Source of the DNA: Portulaca oleracea
Taxonomy: Eukaryota; Streptophyta; Magnoliopsida; Caryophyllales; Portulacaceae
Assembly (NCBI GenBank): GCA_029582165.1
Contig: CM055881.1
Span: 40,644,655-40,708,654, forward strand
DNA: 64,000 nucleotides
Direction of reading: 5' to 3'
The notes beneath the pieces were generated by a model, which saw only the letters and a list, made by a program, of their open reading frames with translations, had not been told where the DNA came from and made no database searches. Positions 12,201 to 25,000 of the stretch are shown one piece after another (within the stretch, counting starts at the first letter, position 1; every line of letters starts with the position of its first letter). Made by a program: the position numbers and the translations under genes.

Positions 12201-13607
12201 AGGGTGAATCGATTTCTATTTTATTCTTTTTTCGAACAAAAAGGAAATATGAAAAAACTAGTGTTCACCTGATAATTTGTTGGGTCCATGGGCAGATCTC
12301 CATTGAAGTCAAGGGTGTCCATGGACACCAAGGAGGTTATTATATGTTTATGTTAAGTGGACACGTTAAAAAAGATTCAATAATATTAGTAAGAGTATCC
12401 AATTTAATGTAGCAGCCCAACTACTCAAAATATTATTAAGTGGATACCCCTAATTTCATAATCTAGATCTCCCATTGGTTGGGTCCATTGGATGTAGATA
12501 ATTGATTGGGGGCAAGAAAGATAGCCCTGTGGATTTGTCATGGGATGTTTGGAGAAATCATTCTTTTGATTATGATATATGATGTTAAGATTAAAGCAAG
12601 CATGCAACTTTTTTGTGTGATGTGAGAGCTTTGTCTAAAGACATTTGCTTTTTGCTGTTTGAGGGGTGTAGATAAGCATCTTTGCCTTTATTGTTATTAT
12701 TATCAGGAGCTCCATTATTTCTTTGTTTATCCCTTTGTTGCTTTTGTGGTGCATTGTTTGGAATGGGGTAAAAAATAGTCCCTTGCACATTCTAGGGTGA
12801 GCATGATCACATTTCTTGTCACTTGGATTCATGTGGAACCTTTTCTTTTGTGAGATGTGTTCTCGAACCCGTATCTAGGGAGTAGTCGCCTCACACGGGT
12901 TTTCGTCGGATATGCCTATAGACCTGTAGTTTAAAGTGTTTGACCCGGAAAAGGTCCTGGGTATGGTCACCCATTTTTGTCCAAGTTTTGAAATTGACCG
13001 ATTTCTTACTTGGACGCCGTATTTTCCTTGTTTCTGTTGTCTGAACCTGAATTTGGGCTTGTTCGAATTGTACAACCTGGAAAAGAATTTGAATCACAAT
13101 TTTCATCTGATTCGTCTAGACCCGAAGTGACCCGGACCCGGATATTTGAAAACCCTTGTTCTATCTCTAGGATTATGATGGGTTACAACAATGAGATCTC
13201 TGAGCTTGTTTTTCTTATGTTTCAGCACGAGCACCGGGACAGGAGCTCCAGTCACCACTGTACCCACCACATCCCCTACCACACCCACCACGAGCACCCC
13301 GGTAACTCCCGTATCCGGCACCGGAACCGGAACTGGAGCCGGAACCAGAACTCCAACCGGTGTCCCCACTGGCGCATCTCCCACGCTCGGCAACTCTCCG
13401 ACCACGACCTCCCCGTACTCCACCACCCCAACAACCGCGGGGGGTACACCCGGGGTACTCGGTGGGGTCGGGGCTGGGGTGGGCCCGAACACGGGGTTGG
13501 GCCCGTCTGCATCCAGCATGGACGACACCGGGAACGCAATAGCCGCCACCCCCGGCTCGGCCCTCCTTGCCCTCACGATCTCGGGGATCGTGTGGTGGTG
13601 GAACTGA
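9251..13607 (+). CDS. X8-domain GPI-anchored plasmodesmata callose-binding-like protein (PDCB-like), 234 aa
   Basis: Exons 9251-9302, 10511-10747, 11506-11539 and 13226-13607, phases closing at 235 codons. The N-terminus MAPIVVALLILAMAAPSS is a clear signal peptide. Residues about 21-105 are an X8/CBM43 module: WCVCKQ start, Cys-rich spacing, ADCSPI, GQCYNPN, HCSYAVNSYFQ and TCDFGGAAV. A Thr/Pro/Gly/Ser linker follows (TTSPTTPTTSTPVTP, then many GTG and GVG repeats), probably O-glycosylated. The C-terminal hydrophobic tail (SALLALTISGIVWWWN) fits GPI-anchor addition, though it is short and oddly ends WWWN. Family knowledge: PDCBs bind callose in the neck of plasmodesmata and affect cell-to-cell flux; other X8-GPI proteins of similar layout exist, so plasmodesmal localisation is inferred. 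Exon 3 is only 34 nt. Exon 4 is GC-rich and low in complexity, unlike the introns. Confidence 0.9.
10841..11060. mobile_element. hAT-like repeat fragment in PDCB-like intron 2
   Basis: Begins CAGGGGCGTGTTTAGAGTTG and continues with degenerate TCGGGT/TTGGGTTGG words (CGGGTGAATTGGTTTGGG and similar). A CAGGGGCG start is a common hAT terminal motif. The other end is not clear. Confidence 0.35.
11161..11173. repeat. Poly-G tract
   Basis: An uninterrupted run of about 13 G residues inside PDCB-like intron 2; prone to length error in sequencing. Confidence 0.9.
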
Positions 13608-14770
13608 AAACCGGTTATCTCGACAACCCACATTTGGTCGTATCGGTGGCGGTGACGGGTCGGGCTAAGACGGGTTGAGAATGGAGGCATTGGGTGTCCA
13701 TGTGCATGAGATTTAGGGTAGCATGTGAAATGAAGATGCAAACCACATACATATGATGAGCTTTTAGGGTTTTTGTGGTGTATTTTCATCCCTTACCCTC
13801 CTTCACTTTGGTGTTTAATTTGTAGGGTAGTAGTCAGCTTTTGAGGATGCTTATGTTTCTTAGTTATATATGATGTTTGGACATACATATTTGTCTTTGG
13901 TGGTTGTATGTATATCTAGCTATATTAAATTATGCTTTTTTTTTTTTTTTCAAACAATAATCTTCCTACCTACTTTTCTCATTCACTTCATATGATATAG
14001 AAAAAAAAACAAGAAAAAAAATAGTATCATTTAATTATGAAGGTAGTTTTTTTAGTTAAACCTTGGTATGTGAAATTTTTTTAAATGTGTCAATTAATAT
14101 GGAACGGAGGGAGTATTATCTAATCTTAGGGTTATTAGGATGTCAGAGATTGTGTTAGTATTCTATTTGATGGGCAGTTTGGTACCCCATGGTGGGAGCC
14201 TGTAGGAATATTTTTATTGTTTTTCTAATGTCATATGTTATGGTTTATTATATGTTGTGTGGAATATTCTTCTATTTATTTATGAAGGGTTGGTTGGTAT
14301 AATTCAGTAATTCACTGATTCCTATTTTAGGGCAGTTATCAGTAAGTTTTACAGGTTCGTGTTTACAGGTTCGTGTCTAGAGATGATAAATGTAGTTCGT
14401 CAACTCAGTACAATATTTTCACGTGGAAATCACGGAGATTGAATCATGGTAGCAAGCTAGTTACTTTGGAGATTTTATTTGGGGGTTATTATTTGTATGG
14501 ACATCAAATTTTCTTATGTTTGATTTGAGTTTAATGTACAAGAAAACATTATATGGAGTTAATTATTTCACTCTAAATTTTGGAAAAGGCAAAAGAAATC
14601 GATGGGTAGGGAAAAGGCTTTCTTCTAGAAAAAAAAAACCCCCCAAAATTTTGCCAAATGCTCCCCAATTTTGCTAAGAGTCAAGAGTGGCAAAGGTTGT
14701 CTTTGACAATGGCGTATGATTAAGTCAATATTTGATTGGATAAAAATTACTCTTCTATAAGCTAGCATTT
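13608..14770. other. PDCB-like 3' region and spacer
   Basis: The first 150-300 bases are the likely 3' UTR. At about 14098-14116 a single Stowaway-like terminus (GGAACGGAGGGAGTA) remains without a clear partner. No gene is seen. Confidence 0.5.
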
Positions 14771-14773
14771 TAA

Positions 14774-15062
14774 GGCCCTGTTCTTTTATGCGGTATTCTG
14801 CGGTATGACGTGGTATGGTGTGGTGTAATTGTAGCGGGTTGTGATGTAATTGTGACGGGTTTTTTTGTAAAAAGATAATTGGAAAAAGTGAGTTGAAATA
14901 CTGTTTTGTTTTTTTATGATTAAAAAAATGGTTGAAATAGTATTGTATTGGAAAAAGTGAGTTGAAAAAATATTGATTGAAAATTATAATATATTTGAAA
15001 AAGTAATTTGTGATGGGTTGTCGTGAATTGTGATAGAATGGTATTTTGTGGTGGGTTGGCGT
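14774..15062. mobile_element. Tourist-like MITE remnant, family A type
   Basis: Starts after TAA with GGCCCTGTTCTTTTATGCGG, matching the inverse end of the copies at 8029-8261 and 58688-58973. The interior has GTGGTATGG, TTGTGATGGG and GTGAGTTGAAA repeats. The right end is degenerate and no terminal inverted repeat could be paired. Confidence 0.45.
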
Positions 15063-15753
15063 TTCAAGTAGTGTTTTCTAAAACATTCATAAGTTGGAGT
15101 AATGTTTCACATTTTCTTGTCGAAAAATACCCTTTAAAAAACTAAGTTTTGGACATTATTCATATTCTTTTAGGTCAAATTGTATCAAATCGACTAGTTT
15201 AACTGCTAATTTACCGAACACAATGTTCATTGCACAATTATCCACCATCTGTTACCTAAAACGCTATCTGCTATATAAATCATAATCCCCTATGACTCCT
15301 CTAATTTTGTCGAGCAGGTCCAAATTCTAATCGATTTCCATCTCCATATCACAGGTTTCACAATCCAACCAAGCATTTCCATGACAAATGTTGAAACAAA
15401 CCCAACCATATATAGAGGCAACCCATACAAAGCTACTACTAACTTTGGACCACTCATAAGGGAAATGTGGTGATGATTCTAGTCATTTCACATGGAAATG
15501 AGTAGGATCATATAGGAAAGCATTAATAAAGCCAACTAATGGTTGGGACAATGGTATATACATGTGTATGGTTAATATCTAACATTTCCTCCTTTTTTTT
15601 CATGCACTTTTTGAATATGGTCCTCTCTCTTTTGTGTTGGATGAGTCTTCTTTAGACTCTCTAGGTTTACTTTTTTGCATAAGCATGGGGGCCCACTTTT
15701 GACATTATGCCTATAGATTTAGGATCATTTGTCAATACATCTTTACTTTTTTA

Positions 15754-16031
15754 CTCCCTTTATTTAAAAACAACTCATCCGTCTATACCAATTAACTTGT
15801 CCAGTTTACATTTTTACGATCTTCAATGTAATACTTTGACCGTTAATTTTTCACGTTTTATCTCAATAAGATTAAGAATGTTATATTTAAGTAAAACTAA
15901 TTTTAATCACAAATCTAATAATGATAGTCTTGTATAATAACTCAACATATATTTGATAAATCGATAGTCAAAAAATTTAAAATTTTTGACATAATAATCA
16001 AAGTTGGACAATTTATTTGAAATAGAGGGAG
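15754..16031. mobile_element. Stowaway-like MITE
   Basis: 278 bp, flanked by TA on both sides (15752-15753, 16032-16033). Terminal inverted repeats are CTCCCTTTATTTAAA and its inverse TTTGAAATAGAGGGAG. The interior contains TTTTTACGATCTTCAAT and TAATTTTTCACG, shared with the elements near 41308 and 46851. TA target sites and CTCCCT termini are typical of Tc1/mariner-derived Stowaway elements. Confidence 0.8.
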
Positions 16032-16034
16032 TAT

Positions 16035-16785
16035 CATTTTTAATTGTTTTAGGAATTGATTATCATGGATCCTTTAGCCGTCATTTTAATAACCTTCTTT
16101 CCTTATATAATAAGGAGGGTAAATTCATTTATTAAATCTCGGGCCCTAATCAAGGCTAGGAAAGGGCCTGTAATATTAAAATAAATAAGAAAGTTTTGAA
16201 AGTCAATAGTTCATGTAGAATTAGTTCGATTACTTTACATTATTTATATAGTTCGATCGACTTTACACTATATACCAAGTTCAAGCAACAAAGTAACATA
16301 AATATTGTATTCATACTTGAAAGTTGGATGAAAAAAATCCACGATCATGGTCAGTGTTTTCTAACTAGCTTTAAGGCTTATGAAACATGAAACATAGACC
16401 TATCCTTGTATCCTTGAGTCAAGTAAATATTATCTTGGATTCAAAATCCACTGTCATCCTTAATTTCAAAATATACCGATAAATAATTCTCAAAAATAAA
16501 AAAGTGGAACCTGAAAAATACACATTGGGCGTTCAATGTTGGGCCATAACAAGGCCCATTCTGATGGTATGCAATCCCAAGCCCATACCTTGTCATGCAT
16601 TGGGCTTCCTTTTATATTCCAAACTGTGGACTTGTTTGATTACTATGCTACATATGCTGCAATCTTAAATCCAAATGGGCAAAATCTTGTTGGATTTTGT
16701 TTTTGATGGAAAATCTTGTTGGATTTAATTAAGCATTTTACCACTTGATGTAATTTAGATAGTGACAATGTCATCTTCCGCAATG
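16035..16785. other. AT-rich spacer
   Basis: No recognisable gene or bounded element. Confidence 0.5.
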
Positions 16786-16940
16786 GGTAAAATGTGATAA
16801 TGATATGATATGATAAAAATATGGATAATATGATTTGATGTGTACAATACTGTGATAAGTTGTGGTAAAATTTGCAGTAAGAATGATCGGTGTGTTATGT
16901 AAGGAAAGTAAAAAGTGAAAAGATTTTATTTTTTTCTTTG
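16786..16940. mobile_element. Internal fragment of family A MITE
   Basis: Contains GATATGATATGATAA, TTGTGGTAAAATTT..AGTAAGAATGAT and GTAAAAAGTGAAAAG in the same order as the copies at 7151-7456 and 58688-58973, but without recognisable termini. Confidence 0.45.
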
Positions 16941-17809
16941 GTATGTTATTCATCAATTTTAATTCCAATGTGTCACTATATTTGACAGAGCCTGTTTCTT
17001 TTCCATGATCTTTTTATCTGTAAGGCAAGGTTGGGTAAAATAAGCTTTTGCAAAAAGTTGTAAATATATGTAATATTTTATAAAAGAATTGTAATTGTGA
17101 TGGTTAATGTAAAAATATTTTAGACAATTTTTGGTCACAAAAAGTCCATAAAATAATAATTGAAAGAACATGACATTAAAGTGTTAAGATTAGGCTGGAT
17201 AAATTTAGATTTAATATAAAAAATGATTTAAAAAAAAGCTAAATTTGAATTATGTTGGATAAATGAGTAATAAGACAACAAAAGACCATAGTCAAAGCCA
17301 AACCAACATAAAACAATTTTTTTGAAAAGCACATCTGAAACTTGAAAGTTATATTGGTGAAAGGTACCCCATGAAAATGATGTGTTAAGAGCTAAACTAG
17401 TGCTCCAGTCTACTTTTCAGTTTCTGCAGGCACAGAGATTTTCCATTTTAGGAAGGTCACAAACTCAACAAACAGGTATGTAGAATTTGAATTTTAGTGA
17501 GCTTCATTCATCTCATATTATAAGTCATTTTGTATTAAAAAAATAGAAAAAATTTCCTTACCCCTATTTAAAAGAAATTATAGTTGAAAATTGTTTGTTT
17601 TGTGTAAAAGTTTTTCCTACGTCACGATGGGTAGTTATTTTTTTATTAATGACAACGCTAATGTATTTTATTAGGGAGAATAATAATGGTATAATGATGA
17701 AAAATTCATAGATAAAAATTTCACCTACTCATCCTATAAATTAATTCTTGAACTTATTTTCTTTGTTTTGATCTTTATTTTCAACCTCATTTGAGAAGGT
17801 AAAATAGTA

Positions 17810-18017
17810 CTCTCTCCGTCTCTAAATAAACGTCAAATTGACTAAGTTTCGATATTCATTAATTACAATAAAGTTACCATATAAAATTAACACCAATGTA
17901 ATTGTTAGTACAATATATTTCTAACAGTGTTAATTTCATATTATAACTCATTGTAATTAATGAGTAGTCAATAGTCAAAGCTTAGTCAAACTAACACTTA
18001 TTTAAGGACGGAGGTAG
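17810..18017. mobile_element. Stowaway-like MITE
   Basis: 208 bp with TA on both flanks. Terminal repeats CTCTCTCCGTCTCTAAATAA and the inverse TTATTTAAGGACGGAGGTAG. The two halves are also complementary inside (ACTAAGTTTCGATATTCATT against AATGAGTAGTC..AGCTTAGT), so it can fold into a hairpin. Confidence 0.8.
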
Positions 18018-18213
18018 TATTTAATTGTGATGACTCCACGTGAAATTCTCACCAAATGACTTGTGTAGATGGGTGAGGAAAAACCGAAAAACATTATCAC
18101 CCACTCTTCAAACTTTCTCACCAGTATAAACTTTTTTTCGTCCACATTTGTCCTGTTTTTATGGTGTCGGGTTACTTGTGTCTCACCATTTATGATTAAA
18201 GAGGAATAAAAAT

Positions 18214-18714
18214 ACTCATCCGTTCCATATTGTCATAGTTTTGACTTCTACGGACTCCAATGTCACTCTTTAATTGATAATCTCTTACATAATGCTCCCT
18301 CCATTCTTAATATTTGTCACTTTGGTCATTTTTCTGTTTTTCACAATATCTGACAATTTACAATTCCAACGCAACATTAATGACAACTTTTTCAAATTTA
18401 TTTCTTACCTTCATAATTCCCAATATAACTATATAACTAAAATAGAAATTTAACTATTATTTTTACTATTTTCAATACAATTATCATTTTCAATAATATT
18501 TTTTTAAAATCTTCCCAAAACTCCAAAGGGACAATTATTAAAGAATGGAGGGAGTATGTTATTAAGAATTATAATATTATGTTTTATGATAATAAGTTTT
18601 CGTTATGAATCTAATAGTAATACATTTATATAACAACTTATTATATATATTAAAAAATTTATGATTAAAATTTTTAATAAATTTTTCAAATACGACAATC
18701 AACATGGGGAATGA
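18214..18714. mobile_element. Stowaway-like MITE with a second MITE nested in it (outer element)
   Basis: The left part starts CTCATCCGTTCCATATTGTC. The right part (18558-18714) has ATAATATTATGTTTTATGAT, GTTATGAATCTAATAGTAAT and TTATATATATTAAAAAATTT, ending CGACAATCAACATGGGGAAT. The same order without interruption is seen near 46851-47105, showing that 18295-18554 is an insertion. Boundaries are approximate. Confidence 0.6.
18295..18554. mobile_element. Stowaway-like MITE nested inside the 18214-18714 element
   Basis: 260 bp with terminal repeats CTCCCTCCATTCTTAA and the inverse TTAAAGAATGGAGGGAG. It interrupts the older MITE. ATG occurs immediately left and one base beyond the right end, so the exact target duplication is unclear. 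Confidence 0.65.
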
Positions 18715-19061
18715 GAGAGTTGGATCATAATGAAAGTGGATGGAAATTGGTTTCTCAATATTTTCCTCATATGGGTGTCATTTCATAGGTTCACGGCAAG
18801 CTTATTATTGGCCCATTTCAATTCCCCATTAACTCCTGCACTTCTTCTTCTTCCTCTTCAAAATCCCACTTCCAACAACATTTCCTGCAACAGAAATGCT
18901 CGCCATTGCTCATCATTAAGCACTGAATTTTCGGCATTTTCTTCGTCAAAAACCCACAAAAAAACCCCCCCAATTCTGTCTTCCTTTTTCTCTCCGATTT
19001 CCACGCTTGTAGTCTTCCTGTAGTAGAGTAGACTATTGGTCTTTTTTGCTCCGAGAAAGAA

Positions 19062-22000
19062 ATGGTAAAAAAACTTCACAAACCCCCATGATTATCATTG
19101 TTTAAGCTCTCTTCTTATATATTTGTTAATCTTCTTCTGTATGTGTTGTGTAGTGTTGTTGAACTTATGGTAAATGATCTACATTGAATAGAGTGACTGT
19201 TTGATCGAAATGATGTTATCTATCTGAAACGCAAATGGGGTTTGACCAATTTGCCCTAATTTTAGGGTTCCTTTGGATGTTCTCCTGTCTCTGATTGCTA
19301 AAATGCAAATGGGTTTTGATCAACTTGCCCTATTTTAATGTTTGTTTGGATTTTCTCATATCTATGATTGTGGGGTACTTACTGGGTACTATGTTTATGT
19401 TGCATATATTTGTGTATCTTTAGTGGGTATGCATTTAATAATCCAAATGTAGCCAATTTATGGTACTGTTCACAACTTACAAGTGGGGTTTTGTTTAGCT
19501 TTTTGGGTATTTTTTTTAATGGAGTTTTGGGAAAGTAAATCAGTATCTTAGGGTTTGTTTATGGGTTTTGCTCATTTTGATGATTCTAGGATTGTATGTC
19601 TCTATTTTAATGGGGTTATGGACACCTGATCTTCCTACTTCCTAGGTCACAGCTTCTGTGCAGTAATCTTGTGAACATATAAAAGATATTTTAGAGGTGG
19701 GACCATAGTTCGCTAGTCTAATTTCAAATTTAGTATAGTTTTGAGACTGACATTTATTTAGAGATGCTTGGCTTGCGTGCGCGTTTCGGTAATATGGGTG
19801 GGACATGATAAAGGACTTCACAAAACCCTAAATATGTTTTGTTTTACCTTAATCCCTATTTTATTCACCTTAATTTTTCTTAGATTAATGTTGAACTTCC
19901 TTCCTCTGTACTTGACTTTGATTAGTATTTGTTTCTCCCCCATTTATTTGGCTGTTTCTTTTTATTCTTTTGCTCTGCCTGCTGTAGTATAGCTTTGTAA
20001 GTGACTGGTTGTTTTTTGGTGGGCCTTTTTTTCTTCCTTTCTGTAATTATTATTTTTGAGGGTTGAGGTGTGGGGAGGATATTCTTAAAACTTAAAAGTG
20101 TGTTCCTTTATTATTTATTTATTTTGTTTGTTTATTTGGGATGGCTAGAAACTTTTTGGACCCATCTTGGCCAAGTGTTAGTGGCTTCTTCATTATCTAG
20201 ACTTCAATTGAAATTAAATGAAATTGAACATAGAGGACAAATTTGTTTTAAGTAGTTTGGTATTGTCATGTATATTTCATTTCTGTCCTTGCTCATTGTG
20301 TTCAAAGTAGAGGTTGGTGAAAGATAAGTTTGACTAACTTATATTTAATTGCCAATAACACCCTTTAATTTGCGTCCTTTCTGCACATGTATCGAGGACT
20401 TGTTCTTTTCAACTTATCATAAATACTTATGATCAACATTTCAACACCAATCAACGCTCATCAACACTTGATCATGTTTTCAAGTTACGTTTTTAGGTCC
20501 AATCACCATTGCTCTGCACTAATAAGTACCGATAAACAGTCATCAACACTCTTTAGTAATAAGTTACTCATGATAAGTTGATAAGCCCTGAATATGATAT
20601 GGTGAAACTTTCACTATTATGCCATTTTTATTGGAGATATGAGTTATCAAAGGCCATAAACCAAGCTTAGGAACAATGCTTTGGGGATTGGTAAGTCGGG
20701 ATGGCTACGTCGTTTTCATGTGTCTAAAACCTCAACTACTATGCCTAGCCCTCTCAGGCATTGATTATATGGTGTTTATATGATGTATATTGCCTGTGTA
20801 ACATAATTAGTCCGATATTTAGGAGTAAGCATCAAATTAAGTACCCATTACCCAAGTGTTATTCTAGTAGACTAGTAGTAGAGTAAGTTGTCTCTCAAGC
20901 GTTGTCAAACTTTGATAGGTTGAAGGTGTAGTTAAACTATTCTGTTTGATTCTTCTGCTTTATTCTGAAACTTGTGAGTTTAGTAATATTTAGTGTATTC
21001 TTCATTGATCAGTATTTGCCTTTTTATTATTACCTAAACATCTAGAAAAGTGTGTCATGGACATGAGTTCCTCAATTTTCGTTCCATTGAGGGATTTCTA
21101 TAAATTTTCTATCTGTTCCTTCTCTTCTGTTTTCCGTCACTCTCGCAGACCTATGTTCTATTTAGTTCTGCAAGGTAACATTCACAGTTTTGATTCTCCA
21201 TGTCGTTTCATGTTTGCTTATGTGTTCTTTGAGTCAGTCTTGAGAATTTCAAGGTTAAGTCCCATTAGTTGGTTTCAAGTAGCTCACAGACTAAGCTGAA
21301 AAATCTGATCCGATGCCTCATTCATCGTATCTTCATTATGGGGATAAATATGCCCGTAAGGAGAGTGAAGATAGGAATACAGTATAACACAATGCTTAGG
21401 AGTTAGGAGCTTCAAGTTTTACTTATTTGTTAGCATCAGTGATCTCACACCATGAAGTATGCATTTAAGTCTCTAGAAACACTATCGTTTTTACGTCTTT
21501 TATACTTCAGCCCCTAATTTGAAAACAATAGTCATGTCAAGCGGCTGACTTGCTTGACACTATTGTCAATCAGCAACTCTTTTTAGCAATCAATTTGTAA
21601 AATGTGATCTTTAGAATATCTTTGTGTGGCTTTTGCTGATGGTTGGGTTCGAACGTGAATGAGGGTCCTTAAGTATTGGATGTCAACTGCATGACGGATG
21701 ATGTGTTTGTCCTGCTTTCCATCTAACTAAAACAAATATTTGAAGGAGTTAAACTCGAACGTAAATTTAACGTGCCGTTTCTCTTTCTTTGCAGGGAAAA
21801 CCTTGTGAAATTTGTGGGGACATTGGTTGGGTGCTTGCTATCAGAGAATGTTCAAAGTGTAAACTTACTCATGAACATGTGTAAGTATGGTTTGATTAAA
21901 ATCACTTTAGTTTATCTCATTATTGTGTACGATATTCCTTACTCCGTAGCTTGGTTATTACTAGATTTATGTGTTTTCAATCAAATGCAAAGCAAGTGTT

Positions 22001-25000
22001 GAGTTAGTCACTGTTTTTGTGTATTCTAGATACTGCATGAAAGTAATGTATGAGGGTGACTCGAAACAATGGATTTGTGATGATTGTGAAGCTCTAAACC
22101 ATAAAGCTATGTTAAAACCCGGTATGGTTGGCTTCTTCTTTCCTTGAAGATTTGTGGCAGCCACCTTTGGAAACTCGAGTTATGACAACTTCTCTTCTGC
22201 AGCTCGCCAACAGATTGATACCACAGGAACAAGATTTAGGATCAAGAAACCCCCCGAGAACACCAGAACAAAGTACCTCCCGGTTGAGGAAGTAATTGGG
22301 CTGGCATCTGGGGCAGAGAAAACTACCTTTCCTTCACCAAAAAAAACACCCTTGTCCTCCCAGTCTCCAATGAACAAGATGTCTCCACCTAGAATGATGT
22401 CTCCACCTAGAATGGGGTCTCCAATGAACAAGATGTCTATGCCTAGAACGGGGCCTTCAAACTTTATTGCTAAGCCAAATCCTCGAATTTCACCCCCCGG
22501 ATTCTCGAAGCCCCTCAATGTCAGGAGTGTGCCTGGCAGTTCAACTGTAACTTCTAAAGGTATTGGAGTATCTTCATTTATGTGTTCCTATTCTTTGCAT
22601 GCTATTGACTGGAAACTTGTTTAGCCAAATTGTAATGTCATGTATGTTTTTCGTATTGCCTGGCTGAAGGCTTCACTGTAAGGTAGAAGATTATGATATT
22701 TGGTCTTTTCCAAATGGTTTTCAAATTGGTTTTGTGTTCGGGTTTTGAAAGGTTTCTTCTTGCGGTCTGCTGGAATCAACCTCTTCATCTGGATCAACCT
22801 TCTCCCATTTGTTTATATTCTCGCTGTGTCAATTAGCATATTGACAGCTTTGGTTTTCTGTGTCAGACAAAGGGAGACCTGTGCTTCATAAAGAAGTTAC
22901 CCTGATGAAATCTCCTCCCAGGGATGGAAACACGGCTAAATTTGGCCAAGTCTCAAATTCGACAGTTGATAAAGAGTCAAGTAAGCTTCATCTGCACATT
23001 GAATGCTTGAACTGGTTTTTGAACTCGCTTATAATTTGATTTATCGTTAGAAAGAATAAATTTGACAACAGTTTTCCTTTTACTTTTCTCGATTTGTTTG
23101 TATCGGTGCTGTGTCGATTAGCATATTGACAGCTTTGGTCATCTGTGGCAGAGAAAGGGAGACCTGAGGTTCAGAAAAAAGTTACACTGATGAAGTCTCG
23201 TCCCATGGCCGGGGACACAGTTAAAGATGGCCGAGTCTCAAAGTCTAAAGTTGATGAAGACCCAAGTAAGTATCATCTGCAGTTCTGCACACTTAACACC
23301 AGAGACTAAATTTGTGTAAAAATTAGCGGCCCGTGTCCCGGGACTAACGACCCGGGAAGCGTTCCTAGTAACTATGGATCCATGTAACCTGAGAATTATA
23401 GGTGCTGTCTGTATCAGATTCTCTGTCTGTATTTTTGTGAGGCTTGCATTAAGATCCAGCTTAACGGGTTCCTTACTTCTATGCTCTTCTTGTTCCTTGG
23501 ATCTTTCTTTCAGAGATGTTTTCACCGAGACATCTTCAGCAGGAAACTCCGATCATCATAGAGAAAGACAATACAGAAACTGATCATTCTTCTCAGCAAG
23601 TTGTCCAGGGGTTGTGTTCCGTCAGTTTAGGTATCGTGCCAGACCATATAGTTCGGTTTACAACAATCAAATTTTCAAAAACTTTTAGGCAATTTACGGG
23701 TGGAGGAATTACCTCCAACCTTACAACATATTTACAGAATGGTACACCGGTGCAAATTGTTAGCTGAGTGCATTGCTATAAAACGGGTACTGTTCGATTT
23801 TCTTGACTGTATCGATGAGGAAACATTCTTGTGCTGGTTTAGGTGACCGTGCTAAGCCTCAACCCAGGAAAGTTAACTCTGAACCAAGGGAGTCCGCAAA
23901 ATTTGCAATGAAGCTTGACCAATATCTTCCGAACCATCCTTCTGCTTCACCCGTATGGAAGTGAGTTTTCCTGCTAGCTTTGTCGCTAAGCGTTTTCTTC
24001 TTTTTTCTGGACTGTTAAAAAACATGCTGGATTCGTATGATTGTAGTATATCAACTGATCTTTCTTAACAATGAGTAATCGTTGTGGAATTCGCCCACTG
24101 ATCTTGGGTGCGTGAAACTTTCAGTTCATTGGGGGAAGACTGCCTATATTTGGATCCCTCATACCACGATCAAATGTGTTCCCCTTGAAAAAGTTTGTTT
24201 TTGTTGCAAGTACAGGGGTAATTTTAAGGTTTGTAGTCACCTCGTCTCTTGTGGACCGGTTGATGGAGTTCAGGCTCGTCCTCCTGTCAAAGTTCATAAC
24301 AAAGTCTATGACATTGCTCAAAGTTTGCCTGAGTCACTGGAGTTCGAGCCTGTTCCTCGTTTGGACATGTGGACCGATCTGTTTGAGGATGACATTCCTT
24401 GTGGACTTGATATTGGCCTCTATTTTCTCTCTTCAAAGAGGTGCATTGATCTTTTCTGCTAAATATTAGACCTTTTGCTGTTTTGTTTTGTTTATTTGCC
24501 CCGCTCTTGGTCTCCTAATTGCAGAGACGAGCAAACTTATACTCGCCTTGTGGAGTGCCTTGACAAGTGCGATATGGTGCTAAGCACTAAAGTAGGGAGT
24601 GTCGAGCTACTGATATTGTCTTCGAAACACCTCGAGGAGAGCTCCCAAAGTAAGTCTTCTTCTCCTTGCCCATGCATGCTCTTAGTTTTCGATAGATCAG
24701 GTTTACTTAGTAGATAACGGTTTATGCAGCAGATAACAACTTAGGTAGCGGATGAATGATAGTTGTTCAAACGTTAACTTTACTGACGTTTCATGGAATG
24801 CTTGTTGAGACGGTAAATGCTGCTTGGAATGTTAACTTACCGAACACTAATATCTGTTCAATTAGAGTTTGACTTGGTCAAAAACTCTAAATTCAACCCT
24901 AAACGCTACTGTTGAACATAGCCTCGTACAAGTTCAGTCAAAATAAGCTGAAGAGAACATGTCTCAATGTCATTCTTTGGTTCTTTGACATCAGGGATCA

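Noticed and set aside
12290..12490. Weak inverted repeat (TTGGGTCCATGGGCAGATCT against AGATCTCCCATTGGTTGGGT)
   Set aside because: On closer reading the GGGTCCAT words are in direct order and the inverse match is short, so I could not define an element.
13010..13789. Long open frames on both strands over PDCB-like exon 4 (222 aa plus, 228 aa minus, others)
   Set aside because: They come from the GC-rich low-complexity linker, where few stop codons occur by chance. Only the frame continuing the X8 domain has splice sites, a signal peptide and a GPI tail.
18730..19023. 97-aa frame upstream of the PHD gene
   Set aside because: No domain, biased toward Ser/Leu/Phe as in pyrimidine-rich leaders; more likely 5' UTR or promoter.
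22180..22518. 112-aa minus-strand frame with GGDIILGGDI repeats
   Set aside because: Antisense of the MSPPRM-type repeats in the PHD gene exon 22203-22559.
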